A stretch of 14,681 nucleotides of DNA, taken from JAGLQA01 sp023135565. Lineage in GTDB: Bacteria > Acidobacteriota > Aminicenantia > UBA2199. The stretch spans positions 1 to 14,681 of the forward strand of contig DAOWCY010000179.1 in assembly GCA_030639305.1 (NCBI GenBank), read 5' to 3'. Below, piece after piece: positions 7,306 to 13,371 of this stretch. The notes beneath the pieces are model-generated. The model was not told the origin of the DNA and did no database searches. It was given only the letters and a program-made list of their open reading frames with translations. A program made the position numbers and the translations under genes. Each line of letters opens with the position of its first letter. Position 1 is the stretch's first letter.

Positions 7306-7387
7306 GAGCGCTCAAGGTAACTATTCAGTGCTGGGAAAAGAGAAATTCAAAGTTTTTGTAGGAGAACTTCTCGTTTTTTTAAACAAA

Positions 7388-7441
7388 AGTTTTGTTCAAA
7401 CTTTTCCAAAAGTTTGGCCCCCGGCAGGGCCGCCGGAGGCA
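7388..7441 (-). repeat. Dispersed hairpin repeat, copy D (diverged)
   Basis: AAAGTTTTGTT is followed by a perfect 9-bp palindrome stem (CAAACTTTT at 7397-7405, AAAAGTTTG at 7408-7416) and ends in GCCGCCGGAGGCA (7429-7441). It has the same end and orientation as copy A, but the stem sequence is unrelated. Confidence 0.7.
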
Positions 7442-7532
7442 AGCTGTTTTAAATTTTTACCGAAACTGAACAATTACCGCTCAAAGCAGCTCAATGCTCC
7501 TCTATCTTTTTGCGCACTTCCGCTAATCTCTC

Positions 7533-7594
7533 CTCCTGAGTTCTTCTTGAGCTCCTCCTGAGACCTCTTGAGCGCACCTGATCTCTCTTGAGCT
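7533..7594 (-). repeat. Six tandem ~10-bp repeats after the sigma factor gene
   Basis: Plus-strand units CTCCTGAG, CTTCTTGA, CTCCTGAG, CTCTTGAG, CACCTGAT and CTCTTGAG start at 7533, 7543, 7555, 7565, 7575 and 7585: a strict 10-bp step with one 12-bp step. The array ends at the sigma factor stop codon (7596-7598). The spacing equals about one DNA helical turn, so repeated protein binding is possible; a decayed coding repeat is the alternative. Confidence 0.7.
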
Positions 7595-7595
7595 C

Positions 7596-9275
7596 CTATG
7601 CCATGCAGTAATCCACATCTTCGCGATTGTGAGACAGGTAAGGTTTCAAACTCTCTTCACCTTGCCTCTTTAATATACTCAACACCTTGGCTTCTATCTG
7701 CCTGACTCGTTCGCGGGTCAAACGGAATCTCTGCGCCACCTCTTCAAGAGTATATTCACAACCATCCTTTAAGCCGAAACGCATTTCGATTAATTCCGCT
7801 TCTCTTTCACCTAAAGAATTCAAATGATAGTAAAGCTTATCTTTCAACGCCTCCCGCTCCGATAAAAAACAAGGGTCCACCGCTTTGACATCAGCTTTGA
7901 ACGTACAGAGCGGTTTCCCGGTTCCGTGCTTTGTCTCCTGGCTGAGAGAAAGCGGGAACTCGAAGGTTTCCAGCAGGTGATTCACATCTTTTTCACTTTT
8001 GCCGGTTTCGGCGGAGATATGCTTTATCCCGGGGTCTTTCCGGAGTTCTTTTTTAAGACTCTGCATCGCTTTTCTCATGCTGCCGTATTCCTGGTGCACA
8101 TGAAAGGGAACCCGGATGGTCCGGGACTGGTCGGCTATGGCTTTGGTAATTCCCTGCCTTATCCACCAGAAGGCATAGGTGATAAATTGATGCCCCAATT
8201 CGTGGTTGAATTTTTTAACCGCTTTTAATAACCCGATATTGCCTTCCTGGATAAGATCGGGAAAAGGTAACTGCCCGTGGATAAATTTCTTGGCCACAAA
8301 CACCACATAACGGAAGAACTTTTCCGAAAAATCATTAAGTAACCTGGTAATCTTCTTCCGGCAGTGCGAAGTAAGTTTAAGGCTTTTTAGGATTAAATCA
8401 TAATCTAAACCGGCGCTGTCTTCTAATTTCTTTTTTGCCTGCCGGTAACCGGGATTCCCCTTCCCGGCCTGCTCGACTGCTTCTACTGCTTTTCTTAAAG
8501 CAGCATAAGATTTCCGGTAATAATATTTGTTCTCGAAATCAAGCTCGACTACTTCATCGATAAAATTAAAAGCATCGCGAACATCCGCGTATTCCACCCC
8601 TGAGTAGTTCTCAAAGGCTGGGGTCGCCCCCCCCTCGGCCAGGGAGGTGATAAAATCGACGTAAGACTCACAGCCGCCGGAAAATTTTTCAAAAATTTCC
8701 TGGAAAACGATCTTCTTCCTGCCGCGCTTCTCGTGCTTGTTAATATTTTCTAAAATAGCCCTGACACGTAAAATTTCCTCTTTTTTATCGTCGTTTTTAT
8801 AGAGGGGTTTCCTGCTGATTTTGGCTATCAGGTTGAGTTGTTCTTTAGTAAAAGAGCCACCGTTTTTTCCTTTTTTACCGGCCTCTTTTTTTACTTTGAA
8901 CTTTTCCCCGATCCCGGCCAGGTTAGCGGAAAAACTGTCCATAAAATAAAAAATACTCAAGATTGCCCTTTCGTACTTTTTTACCACTTCGTAAGTCTGT
9001 TTAATTTCCTCCGTGGAGAGATAGTCCCGGGAAATTTTTTTCAACTGGCCGAAATAATAGCCTAAATCGGAATTCACCGGTCTGCCGTTCTTTTTTCCTT
9101 TTTCGGGAATTGTCGAATAGGCGGTGGTTCCAGGTTCTTTTACTATGTGTAATCCCGGCGCCGGCATTTCTGCCGGGGGCGGTGCCGGGATTTCTAAGGG
9201 CTGGGGTTGAAAAAGTAGCGCCGTTTCGTTCTGCCCGGCGGTTTCGGTCTCGTAATTTGCTTTAAATGCTCTCAT
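7596..9275 (-). CDS. Divergent RpoD-type RNA polymerase sigma factor
   Basis: A 559-residue sigma70-family protein. The N-terminus has a Pro/Ala-rich stretch (23-43) in place of a recognisable region 1.1. A weak region 1.2-like segment follows (DLGYYFGQLKKISRDYLSTEE, split around 70-90), then a Lys-rich non-conserved region (about 110-310). Region 2 is clear: FPDLIQEGNIGLLKAVKKF (338-356) and ITYAFWWIRQGITKAIADQS (365-384), followed by RTIRVPFH. Region 3 lies at about 398-445, and region 4 (480-540) has the helix-turn-helix YTLEEVAQRFRLTRERVRQI. The -10 and -35 reading parts are intact, so it should direct RNA polymerase. The unusual N-terminus and sequence suggest a lineage-specific primary or alternative sigma factor. 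The start is uncertain: there is no good Shine-Dalgarno before the ATG at 9275. Confidence 0.9.
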   Translation of the reverse strand: MRAFKANYETETAGQNETALLFQPQPLEIPAPPPAEMPAPGLHIVKEPGTTAYSTIPEKGKKNGRPVNSDLGYYFGQLKKISRDYLSTEEIKQTYEVVKKYERAILSIFYFMDSFSANLAGIGEKFKVKKEAGKKGKNGGSFTKEQLNLIAKISRKPLYKNDDKKEEILRVRAILENINKHEKRGRKKIVFQEIFEKFSGGCESYVDFITSLAEGGATPAFENYSGVEYADVRDAFNFIDEVVELDFENKYYYRKSYAALRKAVEAVEQAGKGNPGYRQAKKKLEDSAGLDYDLILKSLKLTSHCRKKITRLLNDFSEKFFRYVVFVAKKFIHGQLPFPDLIQEGNIGLLKAVKKFNHELGHQFITYAFWWIRQGITKAIADQSRTIRVPFHVHQEYGSMRKAMQSLKKELRKDPGIKHISAETGKSEKDVNHLLETFEFPLSLSQETKHGTGKPLCTFKADVKAVDPCFLSEREALKDKLYYHLNSLGEREAELIEMRFGLKDGCEYTLEEVAQRFRLTRERVRQIEAKVLSILKRQGEESLKPYLSHNREDVDYCMA

Positions 9276-9359
9276 AATTGCACTCGCTTTTTGCCATGCC
9301 CTGCATGGCGGGATTAAATTTTAAAAATAAAAACTGTATCGGCGTTTGACAGTGCTATT

Positions 9360-9381
9360 TATATAATATCTATATAATATC
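9360..9381. repeat. Exact 11-bp tandem repeat TATATAATATC
   Basis: Two adjoining perfect copies (9360-9370, 9371-9381), about one helical turn each, both AT-rich and -10 like. They lie between the sigma factor and the toxin-antitoxin genes, 14 bp after a TTGACA. Confidence 0.8.
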
Positions 9382-9390
9382 GATCGTCCT

Positions 9391-9402
9391 GAATCGCGAT
9401 TC
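9391..9402. promoter_or_regulatory. Perfect 12-bp palindrome, possible operator
   Basis: GAATCGCGATTC is its own reverse complement and lies upstream of the divergent sigma factor gene, next to the 11-bp tandem repeat. A dimeric regulator site is possible; nothing in the window names the regulator. Confidence 0.4.
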
Positions 9403-9566
9403 CGCACATATTTATATACGGATTGTTTGATTTTTTCCGGATTTTCCGGGAGAGGCGGATTTTTTTTCCCGGTTATGTTACACCAAATGGGGACGGCCAA
9501 TCTAAGCGCAGCGCCGTTCGGGAAGACCTGCAGCCCGTTTATTTCATATAGAAACGCCCACGAATG

Positions 9567-9595
9567 TTGACAAAAAAGAGTATTTGGATTATATT
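9567..9595 (+). promoter_or_regulatory. Sigma70-type promoter of the vapBC-like operon
   Basis: A perfect TTGACA (9567-9572), a 17-bp spacer and TATATT (9590-9595), followed by a short leader with GGAG (9602-9605) before the ATG at 9612. Confidence 0.75.
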
Positions 9596-9611
9596 AACTA
9601 TGGAGTAAATA

Positions 9612-9815
9612 ATGCAAAATCTTTCACAAAGGATAAATAGTCTTCCTGCCGGGCTTCAGCAAAAAGTCTTCGCTTATATCGAAGAATTAAAAAAAGAGAA
9701 AAAAAATAAAAAAAAGAAACTCAGCTTGAAATGGGCCGGCGGCTTAACAGAATATAAGGATAAGTTCACTTCGGTTGAGCTTCAGAAAAAATCCCTGGAT
9801 TGGTGGACTAACTAA
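9612..9815 (+). CDS. DUF2281/VapB-type antitoxin
   Basis: A 67-residue protein partnered with the PIN toxin that starts at the very next base. Residues 4-30 (LSQRINSLPAGLQQKVFAYI onward) match DUF2281-type antitoxins, which bind DNA or oligomerise. A Lys-rich linker follows (30-38), then a conserved tail beginning KWAGGLTEYKDKFTSVEL (40-57) and ending SLDWWTN. In VapB-like proteins the C-terminal tail wraps the toxin active site, so this part likely neutralises the PIN protein. The promoter at 9567 and GGAG at 9602 support the start. The tail is found again, alone, as a separate small gene at 12919-13008. Confidence 0.85.
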   Translation: MQNLSQRINSLPAGLQQKVFAYIEELKKEKKNKKKKLSLKWAGGLTEYKDKFTSVELQKKSLDWWTN

Positions 9816-10211
9816 ATGTATCTTGTAGATACGAATATCTGGCTCGAACTGCTGCTCGAGCAGGATAGATGGCAAGATGTGAAATTGTTTTTTGAGAGAG
9901 TTGATGCGGATAGTATACATATTACTGAGTTCTCCCTATATTCTATCGGCATTATATTATCTCGATATAAAAAAACAGAAATTTTGAGAGCATTTATTTC
10001 CGATTTAGTTTACGAATCCCAGGTTGACATCATTCGCCTGCAAGATGAAGATCACCTGGAGATCATTGAAATCATAGAAAAGTATTCGTTAGATTTTGAT
10101 GATGCGTATCAATATGCTGCCGCTCGAAAGATGCATTTACAATTAATAAGTTTTGATGCGGATTTTAACAAAACGCCGGAAAAAAGGATATTACCTGATC
10201 AAATATATTGA
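9816..10211 (+). CDS. PIN-domain ribonuclease toxin (VapC-like)
   Basis: A 131-residue PIN protein, a Mg2+-dependent RNase that as a VapC-like toxin would cut tRNA or other RNA and stop growth. Acidic active-site residues are visible: D5 in YLVDTNIWLEL, E38 in ITEFSLYSIG, D95/D96 in SLDFDDAYQYAAA and D114/D116 in ISFDADF. Length and order are normal. The ATG directly follows the antitoxin stop codon with no gap, so translation is coupled. It is followed 55 bases later by the OLD-like ATPase on the same strand. Confidence 0.9.
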   Translation: MYLVDTNIWLELLLEQDRWQDVKLFFERVDADSIHITEFSLYSIGIILSRYKKTEILRAFISDLVYESQVDIIRLQDEDHLEIIEIIEKYSLDFDDAYQYAAARKMHLQLISFDADFNKTPEKRILPDQIY

Positions 10212-10266
10212 ACAAAAGATGGATTTTTATTTGAAAATTTACTAAAATAGACTGTCAGGTAAAATT

Positions 10267-12075
10267 ATGAAACAAATAGTATATGTAGAAATCGAAAATT
10301 TTAAGGTCTTCGGTGAAAAAATTCACATAGAATTAGACCATCCGGCGGTGCTCATCGGCCCCAACAACGCCGGGAAAACCAGCGTTATACAGGCCCTGGC
10401 CTTATGGAGCCGGGGTATCCGCAGTTGGTATGAGAGAAAAGGCCAACCCGGGAAAAAAAAATTAGAAAAGCTTTCCGCCGGCATCAACCGTTTAAATATC
10501 CTCGAAGTCCCGGTAGCTGAGACCCGTTTTTTCTGGAATAAAACTCGCGTCAAGAAGGGCAAGAACCCCGTTGAATTGATTATTAACGTGGGCCTGGAAT
10601 TTAAACGCAAGGTTTACGACTGCCGGTTGGTTTTTAAACAGCGCGACAGCGAAGTGATATATTGTCGTCCCTGCCCTGAAACCGCGGCCAACGAAGAGCT
10701 GCTGGCTCATACCGCTAAACTCCGGTTCAACTTGCTTTATCCCATGTCCGGGATCGACAGGGAGGAGCCGCTTCTCCAGGAAGGCAGGATCGATGTGTTG
10801 ATGGGACAGGGACAAACAGCGCAAGTGCTGCGCAACTTATGTTACCTGGTTGCAGAGAGAACCGTTGAGAAAGATGAAGTAACCGGAAAATCCGGCTGGC
10901 AAAGTATTACCGGACTTATCGAACAACTTTTTATGATCGAGTTAAAAAAACCGCTGCTCGATGCAAATCGCGGTACAGTTATCTTAAAATACCGCCAACA
11001 GGGTGTGGAAAGTGATCTGGATATTTCGCTGGCCGGTCGAGGGGTGCAGCAAATGCTGTTGGTATTGGCTTACCTCTATGCCCATAAAGGCAGCATCCTG
11101 TTGATCGATGAACCGGACGCCCATCTTGAAATCCTACGGCAAAAACAGGTTTATGAGATTCTCAAGCAGGTGGCCTCCGAAAATGGATGCCAGGTGGTTA
11201 TCGCTACCCATTCCGAAGTCATCCTGAATGATGCGGTAGACAAAAACCTCACCCTACTGATCAACGGTAAAGCTGTGAACCTGGCTGCCAGGGCAGATAT
11301 GAAGCATGCCCTGCGCACTTTCGGCATCGAGCATTATTATAAAGCCAGGGTGCTGCCGCGTATTTTATATATAGAAGGAAGCACGGACCTGGGCAACCTG
11401 AAAGCGCTGGCTAAGAAGATCGAGCATCCGGCATACGATATTTTAAATGGAAAGTTGAACTACTATTACACCCAAAACATAGACCCGGAAGACAGCCTGG
11501 ACAGCCGCCTCGATAGGGCTGCGGGGGCTTACGCCGATTATAGACAGCATTTCCACACCTTGAAAAAGTTTGTAGACGGCTTCAAGGGGATTGCCCTTTT
11601 TGACGGCGATGGGCGGCAGCCGGAAGATGATATCCGGGATGACCTGGCGGTTGTATCCTGGAAAGACTACGAGTTGGAAAATTATTTTATTACCCCGGAA
11701 GTTATCCTTGATTTTACAGATGATTATTACCGGGATGCCGATGAACTGTTTAAGTCTACCTACCATAAAGATATGCGGGAAATTATCGACCAAAGACTTC
11801 TTGCCGAGGTTTTTTCCGGGGATATGGAGCAGTTGCAGGAGTTCCGGGAAACCGGCAGGAGCTTGCGGCGGACGATTTTGAAAAATGTTAAGATGAGTAG
11901 TTTTGCCGAACATGTGTTCGGGCGGTTTGCTGAGAAGCAGGGGCAGCCGGTACTGCTTAAAAAGAGTGAGTTTTATCTTTTGATCGACTATGTAGACAAG
12001 CGTGACATCCCGAATGAAGTATCGCAGAAACTCGATTTGATCGTAAAGTATCTCTATTGGGAAGGTGAAGGTTAA
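10267..12075 (+). CDS. OLD-family ATPase with C-terminal TOPRIM nuclease domain
   Basis: A 602-residue protein. The N-terminal ABC/AAA-type ATPase has Walker A GPNNAGKT (31-38), signature-like SLAGRGVQQ (254-262), Walker B ILLIDEPDAHLE (277-288) and the switch ATHS (313-316). The second half has TOPRIM motifs: E370 in RILYIEGSTDL, the DxD pair D446/D448 in GIALFDGDGR, and YELENYFITPE (468-478), typical of OLD/GajA-like nucleases. Such proteins are ATP-regulated DNA nucleases, several of them anti-phage (P2 Old, Gabija GajA). No UvrD-like GajB helicase follows, so this is not a standard Gabija. AGGT at 10257 onward is a weak Shine-Dalgarno. It may be co-transcribed with the preceding PIN toxin. 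Its place among toxin-antitoxin genes suggests a defence role. Confidence 0.88.
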   Translation: MKQIVYVEIENFKVFGEKIHIELDHPAVLIGPNNAGKTSVIQALALWSRGIRSWYERKGQPGKKKLEKLSAGINRLNILEVPVAETRFFWNKTRVKKGKNPVELIINVGLEFKRKVYDCRLVFKQRDSEVIYCRPCPETAANEELLAHTAKLRFNLLYPMSGIDREEPLLQEGRIDVLMGQGQTAQVLRNLCYLVAERTVEKDEVTGKSGWQSITGLIEQLFMIELKKPLLDANRGTVILKYRQQGVESDLDISLAGRGVQQMLLVLAYLYAHKGSILLIDEPDAHLEILRQKQVYEILKQVASENGCQVVIATHSEVILNDAVDKNLTLLINGKAVNLAARADMKHALRTFGIEHYYKARVLPRILYIEGSTDLGNLKALAKKIEHPAYDILNGKLNYYYTQNIDPEDSLDSRLDRAAGAYADYRQHFHTLKKFVDGFKGIALFDGDGRQPEDDIRDDLAVVSWKDYELENYFITPEVILDFTDDYYRDADELFKSTYHKDMREIIDQRLLAEVFSGDMEQLQEFRETGRSLRRTILKNVKMSSFAEHVFGRFAEKQGQPVLLKKSEFYLLIDYVDKRDIPNEVSQKLDLIVKYLYWEGEG

Positions 12076-12114
12076 AATGCTTTTAGGACGTATCCAGGTG
12101 CTTGAAGAATTATG

Positions 12115-12143
12115 TTGACAGTGACGTGCATTTAATGTATATT
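12115..12143 (+). promoter_or_regulatory. Sigma70-type promoter of the HicB/NDT-TIR operon
   Basis: A perfect TTGACA (12115-12120), a 17-bp spacer and TATATT (12138-12143), then a strong GAGGAGG (12148-12154) before the ATG at 12160. Confidence 0.75.
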
Positions 12144-12159
12144 ATTCGAGGAGGTAATT

Positions 12160-12339
12160 ATGGAGCATATCAAAATTGTAGTCGAGAAACATGAGGATGG
12201 TTTTGCTGCCTATCCGGTGGGTTTGAAAGGAATTGTAGTCGGAGAAGGTGACACTTTTGAAGAAGCCTTTTCCGATGCTAAGTCCGCTGCCAGATTTCAT
12301 ATAGAAACTTTCGGCAGTGAGGTTTTTCAAAAAAAATAA
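12160..12339 (+). CDS. HicB-like antitoxin, single domain
   Basis: A 59-residue protein with the HicB/UPF0150 fold signature: IKIVVEKHEDGFAAYPVGLK (4-23), then GIVVGEGDTFEEAFSDAKSA (24-43) and AARFHIETFG (43-52). HicB proteins are partial RNase H-like antitoxins, usually paired with the small RNase HicA. It has no C-terminal DNA-binding domain. The start is fixed by a strong GAGGAGG and its own promoter. Instead of hicA, the next gene (15 bases downstream, with its own AAGGAGG) is a nucleoside-deoxyribosyltransferase/TIR-like protein, so the two form a bicistronic operon. Confidence 0.82.
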   Translation: MEHIKIVVEKHEDGFAAYPVGLKGIVVGEGDTFEEAFSDAKSAARFHIETFGSEVFQKK

Positions 12340-12354
12340 AAAGGAGGATTTGTC

Positions 12355-12831
12355 ATGGGTAGAAGTCATACGTTTATGGACCGGGAGTTCGGTCATCCCG
12401 ATTATGATCCAGATGATCAAGGAGAATTTGAAAGAGATCTGGTTTTTGTAATAATGACTTTCTCAGGTTATGAGATGGATGATGTCTACTCGGCAATCAA
12501 GGACGAATGTTTGAAATTGAAATTGAAAACCGTTCGTGTTGATGAAAACGTGGGATCCTCTTTTGTAATAAGAGAAATAACGGAACTGATAGAGAAAGCA
12601 GAATTTATTATCTGTGACTTAACACATGAAAAGCCAAATGTATACTACGAATTAGGCTATGCTCATGGTGTGGGTAATGAGAGCTCAGATATTCTTCTTA
12701 TTGCGAAAGAAGGAACTAATATTCATTTCGATATCGCACCGTTTAGAATCCAGTTCTATAAAAGTACCGAACATCTAAGAAAAGTAATCAATTCTAATCT
12801 CAAAAAAATGATTGAAATAACAAGAAAATAG
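12355..12831 (+). CDS. Nucleoside 2-deoxyribosyltransferase/TIR-like nucleotide-binding protein
   Basis: A 158-residue protein with a Rossmann-like fold of the nucleoside 2-deoxyribosyltransferase/TIR superfamily. Visible parts: the first strand LVFVIMTFSGYEMDDVYSAI (29-48), the RVDEN segment (61-65), IIRDI-like VIREITELIEKAEFIICDLT (71-90), and the signature NVYYELGYAHGVGN (95-108) with a conserved Glu (E99) at the catalytic position of the family. It ends with FDIAPFRIQFY (125-135). Such proteins split or bind N-glycosidic nucleotides, and TIR relatives destroy NAD+ in anti-phage defence. Activity here is inferred. It is co-transcribed with a HicB-like antitoxin (15-base gap, AAGGAGG at 12341-12347), which suggests a toxin or effector held in check. 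Confidence 0.75.
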   Translation: MGRSHTFMDREFGHPDYDPDDQGEFERDLVFVIMTFSGYEMDDVYSAIKDECLKLKLKTVRVDENVGSSFVIREITELIEKAEFIICDLTHEKPNVYYELGYAHGVGNESSDILLIAKEGTNIHFDIAPFRIQFYKSTEHLRKVINSNLKKMIEITRK

Positions 12832-12883
12832 AATTAGATAAGTATTCGAGGTCGATCACTGCAATTATCGGCGGATCTTTTTC

Positions 12884-12912
12884 TTGACATTTTGATTCAT
12901 TAAAATTATAAT
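12884..12912 (+). promoter_or_regulatory. Consensus promoter of the mini-antitoxin (twin cassette 1)
   Basis: A perfect TTGACA (12884-12889), a 17-bp spacer and a perfect TATAAT (12907-12912), preceded by TTTTTC. Six bases (ATCAGC) separate it from the ATG at 12919, so the predicted +1 is the A of the start codon. It is nearly the same as the cassette at 13337. Confidence 0.82.
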
Positions 12913-12918
12913 ATCAGC

Positions 12919-13008
12919 ATGAACTGGGCCGGTGGTTTAAAAGAGTATAAAGATAAATTCACGTCGGTTGAGCTTCAAAAAAAATCCTTAAATTGGTGGA
13001 CAAACTGA
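12919..13008 (+). CDS. 29-residue mini-antitoxin: C-terminal tail of the VapB-like antitoxin
   Basis: The encoded peptide starts MNWAGGLKEYKDKFTSVELQ and ends SLNWWTN. It matches residues 40-67 of the antitoxin at 9612: 25 of 28 positions identical. Between the two copies 12 codons differ and 9 of these changes are synonymous, as expected if the peptide sequence is kept by selection. The N-terminal DUF2281 part and the toxin gene are missing. The ATG coincides with the predicted transcript start of a perfect promoter and has no Shine-Dalgarno, so it would be a leaderless mRNA. By analogy with VapB tails it may bind and neutralise the PIN toxin; that is inference. A decayed duplicate is the alternative. 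Confidence 0.6.
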   Translation: MNWAGGLKEYKDKFTSVELQKKSLNWWTN

Positions 13009-13021
13009 GTGTGAGAAATAA

Positions 13022-13051
13022 ATGTTTGTGATTAATGAAATGGTTTATTAG
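13022..13051 (+). pseudogene. Possible remnant of a PIN toxin start
   Basis: Fourteen bases after the mini-antitoxin, a nine-codon frame reads MFVINEMVY then stop, weakly like the start of the PIN toxin (MYLVDTNIW). If real, the mini-antitoxin derives from a duplicated antitoxin/toxin pair. The similarity is too short to be sure. Confidence 0.2.
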
Positions 13052-13064
13052 GTATTTAGATATT

Positions 13065-13280
13065 ATGGATAAAGAGATAAAAATTTGGTACGATAAAGAA
13101 GGCGATTACCTGGAAGTCCTGTTTGAAAAAAAAGCCGGGTACTTCAAGGAAACAGAGAACGATGCAGTTATGGAAAAAGTCGATAAAAAAGGGAATGTGA
13201 TCGGTTTTTCTGTCTTGAAAGTGAGCGCACTGCAAGAACAAAAACCGCTCTCTGTCAACCTTAAAAGTCATGTCGCTTAG
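13065..13280 (+). CDS. DUF2283 small protein
   Basis: A 71-residue protein (MDKEIKIWYDKEGDYLEVLF at the start, then NDAVMEKVDKKGNVIGFSVL around 39-58) with the beta-rich pattern of the DUF2283 family. Its function is unknown; family members often lie near toxin-antitoxin genes. I chose the ATG at 13065 because the family begins there; an ATG 30 bases upstream adds ten residues that do not look conserved. No strong Shine-Dalgarno or promoter is seen. It lies alone between the two twin promoter cassettes. Confidence 0.75.
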   Translation: MDKEIKIWYDKEGDYLEVLFEKKAGYFKETENDAVMEKVDKKGNVIGFSVLKVSALQEQKPLSVNLKSHVA

Positions 13281-13336
13281 ATTCCTTTAGTAACCGATTA
13301 ACATGTTCGAAAAAATATTGTCGGGAGAAATTTTTC

Positions 13337-13365
13337 TTGACAATTCGATGTCCAAAAATTATAAT
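13337..13365 (+). promoter_or_regulatory. Consensus promoter of the Phd-like peptide and hicBA (twin cassette 2)
   Basis: A perfect TTGACA (13337-13342) preceded by TTTTTC, a 17-bp spacer and a perfect TATAAT (13360-13365). Six bases (ATCAAC) then lead to the ATG at 13372, again placing +1 on the start codon. Outside the variable spacer it matches the cassette at 12884 except for one base. Confidence 0.82.
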
Positions 13366-13371
13366 ATCAAC

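Larger units (their letters stand above)
7272..7595. other. Gap between sigma factor and sxt-like operon
   Basis: These 324 bases hold the carbamoyltransferase promoter (7277-7305), dispersed repeat copy D (7388-7441) and the tandem decamers (7533-7594). I see no convincing gene. A plus-strand open frame at 7328-7561 is made of repeat and low-complexity sequence. On the minus strand the frame of the sigma factor stays open after its TAG stop through the decamers to a TGA. Confidence 0.65.
9276..9611. other. Intergenic region between divergent sigma factor and TA genes
   Basis: The 336 bases contain a short inverted repeat GCCATG/CATGGC (about 9293-9308) in the sigma factor leader, a TTGACA at 9346-9351, an exact 11-bp tandem repeat (9360-9381), a 12-bp perfect palindrome (9391-9402), a T8 run at 9460-9467, and the antitoxin promoter (9567-9595). 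No protein-coding gene is seen. I could not identify a convincing promoter for the sigma factor itself. Confidence 0.6.

Noticed and set aside
7328..7561. Plus-strand open frame of 77 codons
   Set aside because: It consists of repeat copy D and part of the decamer array; no family resemblance and no ribosome site.
9346..9468. Possible small RNA from the TTGACA at 9346 to the T8 run at 9460
   Set aside because: No -10 lies at 17 bp (only TATATA at 19 bp), and the inverted repeats before the T run are only 4 bp, too weak to call a terminator.
11443..11913. Minus-strand frame of 156 codons opposite the OLD-like gene
   Set aside because: The opposite strand carries clear TOPRIM motifs; this frame has no family signature or ribosome site.
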